A program made the position numbers and the translations under genes. Shown one piece after another: positions 1-9,152 of a stretch of DNA of 64,000 nt. Each line of letters starts with the position of its first letter. The stretch's first letter is position 1. Origin of the DNA: Ferrithrix thermotolerans DSM 19514. GTDB lineage: Bacteria; Actinomycetota; Acidimicrobiia; Acidimicrobiales; Ilumatobacteraceae. Location of the stretch: contig CAMASN010000009.1 of the NCBI GenBank assembly GCA_945861025.1, positions 1-64,000 of the forward strand, given 5' to 3'. The notes beneath the pieces were generated by a model, which was given only the letters and a program-made list of their open reading frames with translations, was not told the DNA's origin and made no database searches.

Positions 1-772
1 TGCCCGTGATACCAAGCTCTTCTTCGGCGCGTCGATAGATGTCGAGCGACGGCATTTCGTAGAGACCACAGATGATCTCAAACGACGATGTGTCGCGATC
101 TTCGGCTGCCAACAACTCTTTGAGCCGACCCACATGGTGTGCGGCTTCGTCCCACGGATAGGCGTTACCAATCCAGCCGTCGGCGTAGCGGGCGGCACGC
201 TTCAGCGCGGCGTCGGTATGGCCACCGGTATAGATAGGCACTGGCGTTGGCGGATGCGGCTCGAGCGTGAGCGCAGGGATGTCGTAGTACTCGCCGTGCC
301 ACTCGACCCATCCGCCCTTCCACAGTTCGCGCAGCGCCGGGATCATCTCGTTGAGCCGCTTGCCGCGGTTCGAGAAGTCTTGGCCCTGCAGGTCGAACTC
401 TTCCTTCATCCACCCGGCACCGGCACCAAGCGCGACGCGACCGTTTGAGAGCACTGCAGCAGTGGCCACTTCTTTGGCCACTTGCAAGATGGGCCGATGA
501 CCCGCGATGTAGATGTTGGTGGTGAAGTGCAGCTGCGTGGTGACGCTGCTCATCGCACCGATGAGCACCCACGGATCTGGCCACGACGTCTCGGGAGCCC
601 AGATGGGCCGACCGTCGGGGTGTGGCGAGTAGGGGTACTTGCTCACGAGCTCGCGCGGGTACACAAGGTGATCGCTAATCAGCAGACCGTGGTATCCGGC
701 TTGATCGAGCAGTTGCGCAATGTGCACCAACTCGTTGGTGTTCATGAATGCAGTGGCGCACCAGAATTTCAT
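1..772 (-). CDS. LLM-class flavin-dependent oxidoreductase, C-terminus beyond the window
   Basis: About 257 residues of a luciferase-like monooxygenase (LLM) protein are visible, with the end cut by the left edge. It starts MKFWCATAFMNTNELV and carries the typical family stretches: SDHLVYPRE near the N-terminus, ALGAGAGWMKEEF near residue 125 and YTGGHTDAALKRAARYADGW further on, the usual core of F420- or FMN-dependent enzymes of this fold. The ATG overlaps the stop of the acyl-CoA dehydrogenase upstream (ATGA), so it is the second gene of an operon that begins at the palindrome near 1996. Cofactor and substrate cannot be told from sequence; a redox step on a steroid-derived intermediate is inferred from context only. 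Confidence 0.85.
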   Translation of the reverse strand, partial: MKFWCATAFMNTNELVHIAQLLDQAGYHGLLISDHLVYPRELVSKYPYSPHPDGRPIWAPETSWPDPWVLIGAMSSVTTQLHFTTNIYIAGHRPILQVAKEVATAAVLSNGRVALGAGAGWMKEEFDLQGQDFSNRGKRLNEMIPALRELWKGGWVEWHGEYYDIPALTLEPHPPTPVPIYTGGHTDAALKRAARYADGWIGNAYPWDEAAHHVGRLKELLAAEDRDTSSFEIICGLYEMPSLDIYRRAEEELGITG

Positions 773-1953
773 CGTGAGGCGCGGGTCATGCCGAGGCCAA
801 CAGTGGCCACGATGTCTCGCTGAATTTCGTTGACGCCGCCACCAAAGGTGTTGATCTGCGCCATGCGACCGGCCTGCTCGACTTCGCCGTGCAGCACTGC
901 GCCGGGCGACCCGATACGAAGGTGACCGAATGGCCCGAGGATTCCGATGAGCAGCTTGTAGACCTCGACAGCGCGCTCGGTGCCAAACACTTTGACCGAC
1001 GATGACGCTTGTGGTGTGAGCGTGCCGTCGTTGACGGAGCGCACGAGCTTCCAGTTCATCAGCTTGAGGGCCTCAAGGATGGCCTTGCATTTCGCGAAGT
1101 CGGCCTGCACCCATGGCAGATCGAGCATGCGCTGATCGTTGGCTGCGCCCGATGGCTCGAGCGACGCCCAAGCAACGACGTCGTCGTAGAGACGGTGCGT
1201 GAGACCGGTGAGCGCTGCGAGACCGACGCGCTCGTGATTGAGCTGCGTGGTGATGAGCTGCCAGCCGCGGTTGATCTCGCTGACCACATTGCCCTTCGGT
1301 ACGCGCACATCGGTGTAGTACGTGGCGGTTGTGACGTTGCCGCCAACCGTGACGATGGGTGTCCACGAAAAGCCAGGTGCATTGGTGGGCACGATGATGA
1401 TCGAGATGCCCTTGTGCTTGGGCGCTTCGAGGTCGGTGCGGCAAGCCAGCCACACATAGTCGGCCTGGTTCGCTCCGCTGGTGTACACCTTGTTGCCGTT
1501 GATGACCCATTCGTCACCATCGAGCACCGCAGAAGTACGCAGCGACGCGAGGTCGGTGCCCGACTCGGGCTCGGTGTAACCAATCGCGAAGTTTGTCTCG
1601 CCGGCCAAGATGCCAGGCAGGAACTGATCCTTTTGCTCTTGCGTGCCGTAGGCGATGAGCGTGGGGCCAACCGTGTTGATCGTGACGAACGGAAACGGTG
1701 CGTGAGCGCGTTGCACTTCGTCGAACAAGATGAATTGGTCGGTGGGTGGTCGACCCTGGCCGCCGTACTCTTTTGGCCAACCGAGACCGAGCCAGCCATC
1801 GGTGCCCATCTGGCGCACGATGCGGCGGAACTCGGGGTTGCCTTCGCCACTGTCGCCCATGTTGTCGCGCACCTCGCGGGGCAACAACCAAGCGAAGTAT
1901 TCGCGCAGCTCTTTACGGAGGTTTTCTTGTTCTGGAGTTTCGGCGAGGTGCAT
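769..1953 (-). CDS. Acyl-CoA dehydrogenase, FadE29 (ChsE2)-like large subunit
   Basis: A 394-residue flavin acyl-CoA dehydrogenase. I chose MHLAETPEQENL as start because the longer open frame reads through the palindrome at 1985-2007. Family features: GWPKEYGGQG, GYTEPESGTDLASLRT (flavin/substrate loop), GFSWTP, then TTQLNHERVGL, whose Glu matches the catalytic base position of the ChsE-type steroid enzymes, and the C-terminal TFGGGVNEIQRDI. The segments YVWLACRTD and KHKGISIIIV match FadE29 of M. tuberculosis as I remember it. FadE29 works with FadE28 to desaturate the three-carbon steroid side chain. The gene is divergent from the SDR at 2094 and heads an operon with the LLM gene. Exact orthology is not proven. 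Confidence 0.88.
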   Translation of the reverse strand: MHLAETPEQENLRKELREYFAWLLPREVRDNMGDSGEGNPEFRRIVRQMGTDGWLGLGWPKEYGGQGRPPTDQFILFDEVQRAHAPFPFVTINTVGPTLIAYGTQEQKDQFLPGILAGETNFAIGYTEPESGTDLASLRTSAVLDGDEWVINGNKVYTSGANQADYVWLACRTDLEAPKHKGISIIIVPTNAPGFSWTPIVTVGGNVTTATYYTDVRVPKGNVVSEINRGWQLITTQLNHERVGLAALTGLTHRLYDDVVAWASLEPSGAANDQRMLDLPWVQADFAKCKAILEALKLMNWKLVRSVNDGTLTPQASSSVKVFGTERAVEVYKLLIGILGPFGHLRIGSPGAVLHGEVEQAGRMAQINTFGGGVNEIQRDIVATVGLGMTRASR

Positions 1954-1984
1954 GCGAAACCCAAGAATAGTCGATGCTACGTTT

Positions 1985-2007
1985 GTTTCTGACACCGTGT
2001 CAGAAAC
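1985..2007. promoter_or_regulatory. Operator palindrome S1 (TCTGAC-N5-GTCAGA family)
   Basis: Arms GTTTCTGACAC and GTGTCAGAAAC around a single central base: a perfect 23-bp palindrome between divergent genes. It lies 31 nt before the FadE29-like start (minus) and 86 nt before the SDR GTG (plus). Six similar sites occur in the window, all at promoters, so I infer a binding site for one dimeric repressor, probably TetR-like. Confidence 0.8.
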
Positions 2008-2093
2008 TTTGTCGAGGGATTTTTTCGGGAGTCTTGGCAGGGTTCGCAGCACGGTTCGGCGCGGGTGCGCCACAGAGATAACAAGGGGATTTC

Positions 2094-3002
2094 GTGTCGG
2101 GTTACTTACAGGACAAAGTCATTGCCATCACCGGTTCCGGCCGCGGCATCGGCCGGTCGATTGCACTGCTCGCAGCGGCCGAAGGCGCCCGCATCGTCGT
2201 GGCCGACTTCGGCGTGAGCATGGACGGCAACGAGCCAAGCTCCGAGGTGGCCGACAGCGTGGTTGCTGAGATCAAAGCAGCCGGCGGCGAGGCAGTGGCC
2301 ATCGCCAGCGACGTGGGCACCATGGCGGGCGGCGAGAGCATCGTCACCGCCGCGCTCGACACCTACGGCCGCATCGACGGCGCCGTGTGCGTGGCCGGCA
2401 TCTTGCGTGAGCGCATGTTGTTCAACATGAGCGAAGAAGAGTTCGACGATGTCATTCGCGTTCACCTCAAGGGCACCTTCACTGTGTACCGCGCTGCAGC
2501 CGCGGCGATGCGCAAGCAGCCCGAAGGCGGCAGCCTCATTGCCTTCACCAGTGGCGTGTGGGCATTGGGTTCAGTGGCCCAGGCCAACTACGCAGCAGCC
2601 AAGGGCGGCATCGTGAGCTTGTCGTATTCAGCAGCCGTTGGCCTCGAGCGCTACGGCGTGCGCGCCAACGTGATTGCTCCTGTGGCCCGCACCCGCATGA
2701 GCGCAAACGTGCCCATGCAGTTGGCCGAGAATGGCGAGCCCGAAGACATCGCACCAATGGCGGTCTACTTGCTCAGCGATAAGAGCAAGCACATCACCGG
2801 TCAGGTCTACTCGGCCGTCGGCAACAAGATCGCCGTGTGGAGCCAGCCCAAAGAAGTGCGCGCGATGTACAACGACACCCGCTGGACACCAGAGCTCATC
2901 GAAGAGCGTCTGCCAGCCACGGTGAAGTTCGAGCGTTTGCCGTTCCTCGACATGGTCGAAGAGATGAAGCGCGCCGCGGCTGCGAAGGAAACACCCAACT
3001 GA
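2094..3002 (+). CDS. Short-chain dehydrogenase/reductase with C-terminal extension
   Basis: A 302-residue classical SDR with NAD-binding motif TGSGRGIG near residue 14, Ser in FTSGVW and the YAAAK active-site pair near residue 168. A C-terminal tail of about 60 residues after the usual SDR end (from VGNKIAVWSQPKEVRAMY) is typical of the HSD17B4-like SDR group, which acts on hydroxyacyl-CoA or steroid hydroxyls. The GTG start is supported by AAGGGGA eight bases upstream. It is first in a plus operon with fadE30, ipdF and a P450, starting just after palindrome S1. Its stop overlaps the next ATG by one base (TGATG). The substrate is unknown; Rv3548c is a possible counterpart on length and context. 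Confidence 0.88.
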   Translation: MSGYLQDKVIAITGSGRGIGRSIALLAAAEGARIVVADFGVSMDGNEPSSEVADSVVAEIKAAGGEAVAIASDVGTMAGGESIVTAALDTYGRIDGAVCVAGILRERMLFNMSEEEFDDVIRVHLKGTFTVYRAAAAAMRKQPEGGSLIAFTSGVWALGSVAQANYAAAKGGIVSLSYSAAVGLERYGVRANVIAPVARTRMSANVPMQLAENGEPEDIAPMAVYLLSDKSKHITGQVYSAVGNKIAVWSQPKEVRAMYNDTRWTPELIEERLPATVKFERLPFLDMVEEMKRAAAAKETPN

Positions 3003-4234
3003 TGAACGAGCCGATGTCGGCCGCCGAGACGTCGAAGGCGTCTTTCGCGTCGATGTCCGACGACGACTTCCGCAGCCACGCCCAGCAGTGGCTTGCGGCG
3101 TCCGTTGTCGGCGAATACGCCGAACTTAAAGGCCGCGGTGGCCCCGGCGACGAAGAGGTGGGCTTCGACGTACGCGTCGCTTGGGAGCTCGAACTCGGTC
3201 GCGCCGGGTGGATCGGTCTCGGCTGGCCCGAGTCACATGGCGGACGCGGCGCCTCGGTGAACCAACAGATCATCTGGGCTGAGGAATACACGCGAGCTCA
3301 AGCACCTGCACGCGTGAACCACATGGGCGAAAACCTGCTTGGCCCAACGCTCATCGAGTACGGCACACCGGCACAGTGCGAGCGCTTCCTGCCCGGCATT
3401 CTCAACGGCACCGAGCGTTGGTGCCAGGGTTACAGCGAACCTAATGCAGGCAGCGATCTTGCCAACGTGCAGACCAAAGCGGTGCTCACACCCTCGTCCA
3501 ATGCGTCTGACGCTGCAGCACATGCGCAGTGGGTACTCAACGGACAAAAGGTGTGGACCTCGTTGGCTCACGTGAGCCACTGGTGTTTCATTGTCGCTCG
3601 CACCGAGGCCGGATCATCACGCCACAAAGGCTTGTCGTTCTTGCTCGTTGCGATGGACCAACCTGGCGTCGAGACGCGCATCATCCGTCAGATCACTGGC
3701 GGCGGCGAGTTCAACGAGACCTTCTTCACCGATGCAGTCACCCCCGCCGACATGATCGTGGGCGCTCCCGGCGAAGGCTGGCGCGTAGCGATGGGTTTGC
3801 TCGGGTTCGAGCGCGGCATCTCGACACTTGCTCAGCAAGTTGGTTTCGAGCGCGAACTCGAAGGCGCCATCGAGCTTGCCCGCCAACACGGCAAACTCGA
3901 TCACCCCGTGATTCGCCAACGTCTCGTCAAAGCACACACCGGGCTGCAACTCATGCGCTGGAACGCGCTGCGCTCGATGGGTGCCGGTGTGCCCGGTCCC
4001 GAAGCCAGCATCGGCAAGTTGTTCTGGGGCACATGGCACAGCGATCTCGGCGAACTTATTGTCGACATCATGGGTGCCTCGGCGCTCATCGGCGATCACC
4101 TGCCCTACGAACTGTCGCTCGAACAAAAGCTGTTCCTCTTCACCCGCAGCGACACCATCTACGGTGGCAGCAACGAAATCCAACGCAATGTCCTCGGCGA
4201 GCGCGTGCTCGGCCTACCTAAAGAACCCTCCTGA
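3002..4234 (+). CDS. fadE30: Acyl-CoA dehydrogenase FadE30
   Basis: A 410-residue acyl-CoA dehydrogenase. Segments such as AELKGRGGPGDEE, VNHMGENLLGPTLIEYGTP, WCQGYSEPNAGSDLA, NGQKVWTSLAHVSHWCF and LFTRSDTIYGGSNEIQRN match my memory of M. tuberculosis FadE30 closely and in order. FadE30 oxidises 5-hydroxy HIP-CoA, the first dehydrogenation of the CoA thioester of the C/D-ring remnant. The likely catalytic Glu is in GFERGIST. It sits directly before ipdF, the same association as in mycobacteria (Rv3560c/Rv3559c). The N-terminus is about 15 residues longer than I expect (MNEPMSAAETSK); an internal ATG at MSDDDF is the alternative start. Confidence 0.9.
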   Translation: MNEPMSAAETSKASFASMSDDDFRSHAQQWLAASVVGEYAELKGRGGPGDEEVGFDVRVAWELELGRAGWIGLGWPESHGGRGASVNQQIIWAEEYTRAQAPARVNHMGENLLGPTLIEYGTPAQCERFLPGILNGTERWCQGYSEPNAGSDLANVQTKAVLTPSSNASDAAAHAQWVLNGQKVWTSLAHVSHWCFIVARTEAGSSRHKGLSFLLVAMDQPGVETRIIRQITGGGEFNETFFTDAVTPADMIVGAPGEGWRVAMGLLGFERGISTLAQQVGFERELEGAIELARQHGKLDHPVIRQRLVKAHTGLQLMRWNALRSMGAGVPGPEASIGKLFWGTWHSDLGELIVDIMGASALIGDHLPYELSLEQKLFLFTRSDTIYGGSNEIQRNVLGERVLGLPKEPS

Positions 4235-4245
4235 ACGGAACCACG

Positions 4246-5004
4246 ATGACCGCACCCGATTACGTACCCGCGCACGGACTACTGGTGGGCAAGACGGTGC
4301 TCATCACCGCTGCGGCTGGCACCGGTATTGGCTTCGCCACGGCGAAGCGCTGCGTCGAAGAAGGCGCCACGGTTGTCATCAGCGATAAGCACGAGCGTCG
4401 TTGTGCCGAGTCGGCCGAAGAACTTGGCGTGCTCGGCATTCCGTGCGATGTCACGAACGAAGAGTCCGTGCAGGCGCTCATCGATGGAGCCGCCGCACAC
4501 CTCGGTGGCATCGATGTACTCATCAACAACGCTGGGCTTGGCGGCACCGCCGAACTGCACGAAATGACCGATGGCCAATGGAGCACCGTGCTCGACGTCA
4601 CCCTCAACGGCACCTTCCGCTGTATGCGCGCCGGACTCAACCACATGTATCCACGAGGCAAGGGCGTCATCGTGAACAACGCCTCGGTGCTGGGCTGGCG
4701 AGCCCAGGCTGGGCAGGCTCACTATGCCGCCGCGAAGGCTGCCGTGATGGCGCTCACTCGCTGCGCAGCCATCGAGGCTGGCCCGCGCGGTGTGCGCATA
4801 AATGCGGTGGCCCCAAGCCTGGCAATGCATCCGTTTCTCGCCAAGGTCACCAGCGACGAATTGCTCGACGAGCTCACCCAGCGCGAGGCCTTCGGCCGAT
4901 ACGCCGAGCCGTGGGAGATCGCCAACGTGATGGTGTTCTTAGCCAGCGACTACAGCAGCTACATGACCGGCGAGGTCGTCTCGGTCAGCTCGCAGCACGC
5001 CTGA
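4246..5004 (+). CDS. ipdF: IpdF, SDR of HIP-CoA degradation
   Basis: A 252-residue SDR. The unusual nucleotide-binding stretch VLITAAAGTGIGFATAKR, then VISDKHERR, VNNASVLGWRAQ, HYAAAKAAVMALTRC and the C-terminal LASDYSSYMTGEVVSVS match M. tuberculosis IpdF (Rv3559c) as I remember it. IpdF is the 5-hydroxy-HIC-CoA dehydrogenase/reductase that oxidises the ring hydroxyl of the bicyclic CoA ester before ring cleavage by IpdAB. The catalytic YAAAK is present. It lies 11 nt after fadE30 and 1 nt before a P450, clearly one transcript. Function is assigned by family and context. Confidence 0.92.
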   Translation: MTAPDYVPAHGLLVGKTVLITAAAGTGIGFATAKRCVEEGATVVISDKHERRCAESAEELGVLGIPCDVTNEESVQALIDGAAAHLGGIDVLINNAGLGGTAELHEMTDGQWSTVLDVTLNGTFRCMRAGLNHMYPRGKGVIVNNASVLGWRAQAGQAHYAAAKAAVMALTRCAAIEAGPRGVRINAVAPSLAMHPFLAKVTSDELLDELTQREAFGRYAEPWEIANVMVFLASDYSSYMTGEVVSVSSQHA

Positions 5005-5005
5005 C

Positions 5006-6208
5006 ATGAACACGCCCGGCCGCAGAGTTCACGAACCGCTCACCGAAGCTGTTCTCACCGACGGGTTCTTGGCTGGCGAGATCGTCGACAACCCGTGGCA
5101 GCACCTCGAAGCGTTGCGTGCTGTGGCAGCAGTGTCGTGGAACGAAGTGGGTGGCTACTGGATCGCCAGCCACCACCGCGAGGTGCAGCAGGCATCGGTG
5201 GACCCAGCACGTTTCTGTAGCGGGCAAGGAATCCTTACGTTCGAAATCGGGCATCAATATCCGGCGCCGCCCACGATGATGCACACCGATCCGCCGGACC
5301 ACACTCGCTATCGCACCCTGGTTGCGCCGGCGTTCAGGCCCTCGGCCATGAAGGCACTTCAGCCGCACATTGAGGCGCATGCGCAACGCCTCTATGACTC
5401 GTTCGCAACACGGTCGGTTGTCGATCTCGTACACGAACTCACGGTGCCGTTTCCATTGCTCGTGATCTGCGAGTTGCTCGGTGTTCCCGCCGACGAATGG
5501 GAGAAGTTCTACCTCTGGAGCGAGGTGTCGGTGCCCGGGGCCTCGAACCACACCGCCGAAGAGAAGCTGGTGATTCAAGGCGAGATGGTGCGCTACCTGC
5601 TTGGTGTGGTGGCTCACAAAAAACTGCACCCCAGCGACGATGTGTTCTCGATCTTGGCTGCGGCGGGTCTCACCGATTTCGAGATCGCGATGTTCGCCGT
5701 GCAGCTGCTCACCGCTGGCAACGAGACAGTGCGCAACACCATGTCGGCGGGCCTCGTGGCGCTTGCGCAGAACCTCGACCAATGGCAACGGCTGCGGGCC
5801 GACCGCAGCCTGATTGGTTCGGCCGCCGAAGAGATGCTGCGCTGGTCTAGCTCAGTGATCTATTTCATGCGCACTGCAGTCACCGACACCGAGCTCGGCG
5901 GCGCACACATCGCTGCGGGCGAACACGTGGTGTTGCATTACGCCAGCGCCAACCGTGACGAATCGGTGTTTGGGCCAACCGCCCACCAGTTCGACATCGC
6001 CCGCTCACCCAACCCGCATCTGGGCTTCGGCTTCGGCGCTCACTATTGCATCGGGGCCGCGTTGGCTCGACAAGAAATAGCAGTGGTACTCAATGAGGCC
6101 CTCGATCGATACGAGTCGATCGAACTCGTGGGCAATGCGCAACGCACGCGCAGTTCGATCATTGCCGGAATCAGCAACGCCGAGTTTGCGCTCACGCCTG
6201 CGAGCTAG
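5006..6208 (+). CDS. Cytochrome P450
   Basis: A 400-residue soluble bacterial P450. The I-helix has TAGNETVRN, the ExxR is in EEMLRW, and the heme loop is FGFGAHYCIG with the ligand Cys near residue 348. The ATG follows the ipdF stop by one base, so it belongs to the SDR-fadE30-ipdF operon. A monooxygenase inside a HIP ring-degradation operon is unusual: the mycobacterial KstR2 set as I remember it has no P450 here. It may hydroxylate a ring-derived or modified steroid intermediate, but the substrate is unknown. It ends tail to tail with the CYP125-like P450, 15 nt away. Confidence 0.9.
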   Translation: MNTPGRRVHEPLTEAVLTDGFLAGEIVDNPWQHLEALRAVAAVSWNEVGGYWIASHHREVQQASVDPARFCSGQGILTFEIGHQYPAPPTMMHTDPPDHTRYRTLVAPAFRPSAMKALQPHIEAHAQRLYDSFATRSVVDLVHELTVPFPLLVICELLGVPADEWEKFYLWSEVSVPGASNHTAEEKLVIQGEMVRYLLGVVAHKKLHPSDDVFSILAAAGLTDFEIAMFAVQLLTAGNETVRNTMSAGLVALAQNLDQWQRLRADRSLIGSAAEEMLRWSSSVIYFMRTAVTDTELGGAHIAAGEHVVLHYASANRDESVFGPTAHQFDIARSPNPHLGFGFGAHYCIGAALARQEIAVVLNEALDRYESIELVGNAQRTRSSIIAGISNAEFALTPAS

Positions 6209-6223
6209 CCAAACGGCGGCCGA

Positions 6224-7444
6224 TTAGGCAACAGGAATTGCGCGAACCTGCAGGTGCTTGATGCCATTGATGAAGTTTGAGCGCAGACGCTCGGCAGGTG
6301 CCACCTGCTCGAAATGATCGACCTGCACCAACAGTTCTTCGAACAAGATACGCATTTCGAGACGAGCCAAGCTCACGCCGAGACAGTGATGAGGGCCTCC
6401 CCCACCGAATGCAACGTGTGGGTTCGGTGAGCGAGTGATGTCGAACTCGAGTGGGTTCTCGAACACGGTCTCGTCGTAGTTGGCCGCCATGTAGTTGAGC
6501 ATCACGGCGTCGCCCTCTTTGATGGTGACGCCATGCATCTCGATGTCGTGCGTGGCAGTGCGACGGAACTGCATGACCGGGGTTGCGAAGCGCAAGATCT
6601 CTTCGATCGCACCATCGAGGTACTTGCCTGGATCGCTCTTGGCCTTGGCCCACTGATCGGGAAACTGCAAGAACGCATTGAGGCCGTGCGCCAGCGCGTT
6701 GCGAGTGGTCTCGTTGCCGGCAACTGCGAGCAGCAGCACGAACAGGTCGAACTCGTGCTCGCTGAGTTGCTGATCGCCTTCGGCAGACAACAACACGGTG
6801 ATGATGTCTTGGCGTGGCTCGATCTTGCGCGCCGCGGCCAACTCGTTGGCGTACATGTACAGCTCGCCCATTGCAGCCTGCGCCATATCGGGGGTGCCAG
6901 CGTATTCGGGGTCGGAGTTGCCAATCATTGTGTTCGACCAGGTGAACACCTTGTGGCGGTCTTCGATGGGCAACCCAAGTAACTCGGCAATGGCCACCAA
7001 GGGCAGCTCGGCGGCAATCTCGGTGACGAAGTCGAAACTGTCTTTGGCAACGGCCTCTGCCACGATGGTGCGAGTGACCTCGCGGTAGTGACCCTCCATC
7101 GAGCGGATGACCTTGGGCGTGAAACCGCGGCTGACCAATGTGCGCAAACGAGTTTGCTCAGGTGGGTCGAGGTCGATGATCATGCGAGCCATCTCGAGAT
7201 CGGGCCGGTCTTCGACCATGATTGCGCCCTTGAGGCCCGACGAGAAGTTCTCCCACTGACGGTTGGCCTTGACCACGTCGGCGTGACGGCTGATGACCCA
7301 GTAGCCATCGGCTGGCTGATCGATCTCGCTCTGCGGATGCAGGTACACAGGAGCCTCGTGACGTAAACGTGCGAAGCGGTCGTGCGGAACAGAGTTGACG
7401 AATACGTCGTGGCTGCCAATGTTGACTTCGTCGGCGAATGTCAT
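6224..7444 (-). CDS. Cytochrome P450, CYP125/CYP142-like steroid C26 hydroxylase
   Basis: A 406-residue P450. I start it at MTFADEVNIGSHD (ATG with GGAG six bases upstream) rather than at the TTG four codons earlier. AVAGNETTRN (I-helix), EEILRF (ExxR) and FGGGGPHHCLG (heme Cys near 354) are present. WSNTMIGNSDPEYA and the C-terminal APAERLRSNFINGIKHLQV match CYP125 as I remember it (SNEMTGNEDPEYA; APERLRS..NGIKHWQV). CYP125 and CYP142 hydroxylate the terminal methyl of the sterol side chain and start its degradation. It lies 98 bp downstream of the ltp2 gene, perhaps with its own promoter. CYP125 versus CYP142 is not resolved. Confidence 0.85.
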   Translation of the reverse strand: MTFADEVNIGSHDVFVNSVPHDRFARLRHEAPVYLHPQSEIDQPADGYWVISRHADVVKANRQWENFSSGLKGAIMVEDRPDLEMARMIIDLDPPEQTRLRTLVSRGFTPKVIRSMEGHYREVTRTIVAEAVAKDSFDFVTEIAAELPLVAIAELLGLPIEDRHKVFTWSNTMIGNSDPEYAGTPDMAQAAMGELYMYANELAAARKIEPRQDIITVLLSAEGDQQLSEHEFDLFVLLLAVAGNETTRNALAHGLNAFLQFPDQWAKAKSDPGKYLDGAIEEILRFATPVMQFRRTATHDIEMHGVTIKEGDAVMLNYMAANYDETVFENPLEFDITRSPNPHVAFGGGGPHHCLGVSLARLEMRILFEELLVQVDHFEQVAPAERLRSNFINGIKHLQVRAIPVA

Positions 7445-7542
7445 TTCGTACTCCAAGTAGGTGCGGTGTGTTCGGGGATGTTTCGTTGCGAGCGTTGGCT
7501 CATGGTAGATGCCGGTAGCAGTGCGCGTACCAGCAGCGAGTT

Positions 7543-8727
7543 CTATCGATCGGTGCTCAAGATGAGCCCACTGGTTGGCACTCCCGTGCCAGCAGTGACA
7601 AGCACATTTTCTACGTTGCTCACGGGGTTCACCGAGGTGCCACGAATCTGGCGAACACCCTCGGCGATTCCGTTCATGCCGTGGACGTAGGCCTCACCAA
7701 GTTGGCCGCCATGGGTGTTGATCGGCAAGCGACCACCCATTTCGATGGCGCCATCGCGCACAAAGTCTTTCGCTTCGCCACGGCCACAGAAGCCGAACTC
7801 TTCGAGCTGCATCAGCACGTAGGGCGTGAAGTGGTCGTACAAGATTGCAGTTTGAATGTCGGCTGGGGTGAGACCCGAACCGGCCCACAGCTGACGAGCC
7901 ACCACACCCATCTCAGGAAGCTGGGCAATGTCGTCGCGATAGAAGCTGGTCATCACGTGCTGATCGACGCCAGTGCCCTGCGCCACCGACGCAATGACCG
8001 CGGGACGATTGGCGAGATCGCGGGCACGCTCGACACTGGTGACCACCAATGCTTGGCCGCCATCGGTCTCTTGGCAACAGTCGAGCAAGTGCAATGGCTC
8101 GGCAATCCAACGGCTGGCTTGGTGCTGCTCGAGCGTGATGGGCTCGTTGTAGAACCATGCCTTGGGGTTGTTGGCAGCGTGCTTGCGGTCGGCCACGGCA
8201 ACACGACCAAAGTCTTCGCTGGTCGCGCCGTACTCGTGCATGTACCGACGGGCCACCATCGCAACCCATGCCGCTGGCGTAAGTAAGCCCATCGGGGCAT
8301 ACCAGTTGAACTGCGCGCGCTCGGCGGTTGGCGCCGGCTGAATATCGTGCACACCTGCGCCGAAGCGACGCCCCGAGCGTTCGTTGAATGCGCGGTAACA
8401 GACCACAACATCGGCAGCGCCAGAAGCAACGGCCATGGCGGCTTGATGCACCGTGCCACACGCAGCGCCTCCGCCGTAATGAACGCGACCGAAGAAGGTG
8501 AGTTCGTTCATGCCTGTGTGGCGAGCGATCTCGATCTCAGGGTTGTTCTCGGGACCGAAGCAGGCGAAGCCATCGACCTCGCTTGGGTGAATACCGGCGT
8601 CGTCGAGTGCGGCCACAACGGCCTCACACGCCAGACTCATCTCGCTGCGACCAGAGTCTTTTGAAAACTCGGTGGCGCCGATACCCACGATTGCTGAGGT
8701 GCCGCCCAAGCGGTTTGAGTGGCTCAT
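7543..8727 (-). CDS. ltp2: Ltp2, thiolase-like steroid side-chain aldolase
   Basis: A 394-residue protein of the thiolase/SCP2 superfamily. Ltp2 cleaves 17-hydroxy-3-oxo-pregn-4-ene-20-carboxyl-CoA to a 17-ketosteroid plus propionyl-CoA, in complex with the DUF35 domain of ChsH2. Tyrosines near 297 (ILYDHFTPYVL) and 347 (GQLGEAYVHG) match the catalytic tyrosines reported for Ltp2 aldolases as I remember them. The thiolase HGG region is INTHGG. It is the last gene of the coupled acyl-CoA dehydrogenase-chsH2-fadE-chsH1-ltp2 operon and overlaps chsH1 by ATGA. The context fits the mycobacterial igr operon, which makes the assignment strong. Confidence 0.92.
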   Translation of the reverse strand: MSHSNRLGGTSAIVGIGATEFSKDSGRSEMSLACEAVVAALDDAGIHPSEVDGFACFGPENNPEIEIARHTGMNELTFFGRVHYGGGAACGTVHQAAMAVASGAADVVVCYRAFNERSGRRFGAGVHDIQPAPTAERAQFNWYAPMGLLTPAAWVAMVARRYMHEYGATSEDFGRVAVADRKHAANNPKAWFYNEPITLEQHQASRWIAEPLHLLDCCQETDGGQALVVTSVERARDLANRPAVIASVAQGTGVDQHVMTSFYRDDIAQLPEMGVVARQLWAGSGLTPADIQTAILYDHFTPYVLMQLEEFGFCGRGEAKDFVRDGAIEMGGRLPINTHGGQLGEAYVHGMNGIAEGVRQIRGTSVNPVSNVENVLVTAGTGVPTSGLILSTDR

Positions 8728-9152
8728 TTGGTGTCGCCCTGACCAGTGGCGCCGAGCATCAGCGTGACCGTGCCGGTGACGTGATTACCCATGCTGTTCG
8801 CGCCAACGACGCCCACCACGATCTGACCATCTTGCTTGCTGGTGACCGTGCCGGTGATGGTCATCGTGTCGCCCGCATAGTTGGGCACACCAAGGCGAAT
8901 CGACACGTTCTTGATGATCGATTCGGGGCCGGCCCAATCGGTGATGTAGCGACCGATGAGACCATTGGTGGTGAGGATGTTCATGAAGATGTCTTGCGAA
9001 CCCTTTTGCTGAGCAAGCGTGGGGTCGTGATGCACGTCTTGGTAGTCACGTGACGCCAACGCAGTGGCCACGATGAGGCTGCGCGTGAGCGGAAGCACCA
9101 ACGGGGCGATCTGATCACCGACGTTGACATCGGCGTCATGCAGAGAGTTCAT
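8724..9152 (-). CDS. chsH1: ChsH1, MaoC-like hydratase subunit
   Basis: A 142-residue single hot-dog MaoC-like protein. Asp36 and His41 in SRDYQDVHHDP form the hydratase dyad, followed by TTNGLIGRYITDW and NYAGDTMTITGTV. In M. tuberculosis ChsH1 pairs with ChsH2 to hydrate the 17(20)-enoyl-CoA formed by ChsE1-ChsE2, giving the substrate of Ltp2. Both flanking overlaps are ATGA, so it is translated as part of the operon. The function fits the neighbours chsH2 and ltp2; the family alone would only say enoyl-CoA hydratase-like. Confidence 0.92.
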   Translation of the reverse strand: MNSLHDADVNVGDQIAPLVLPLTRSLIVATALASRDYQDVHHDPTLAQQKGSQDIFMNILTTNGLIGRYITDWAGPESIIKNVSIRLGVPNYAGDTMTITGTVTSKQDGQIVVGVVGANSMGNHVTGTVTLMLGATGQGDTK

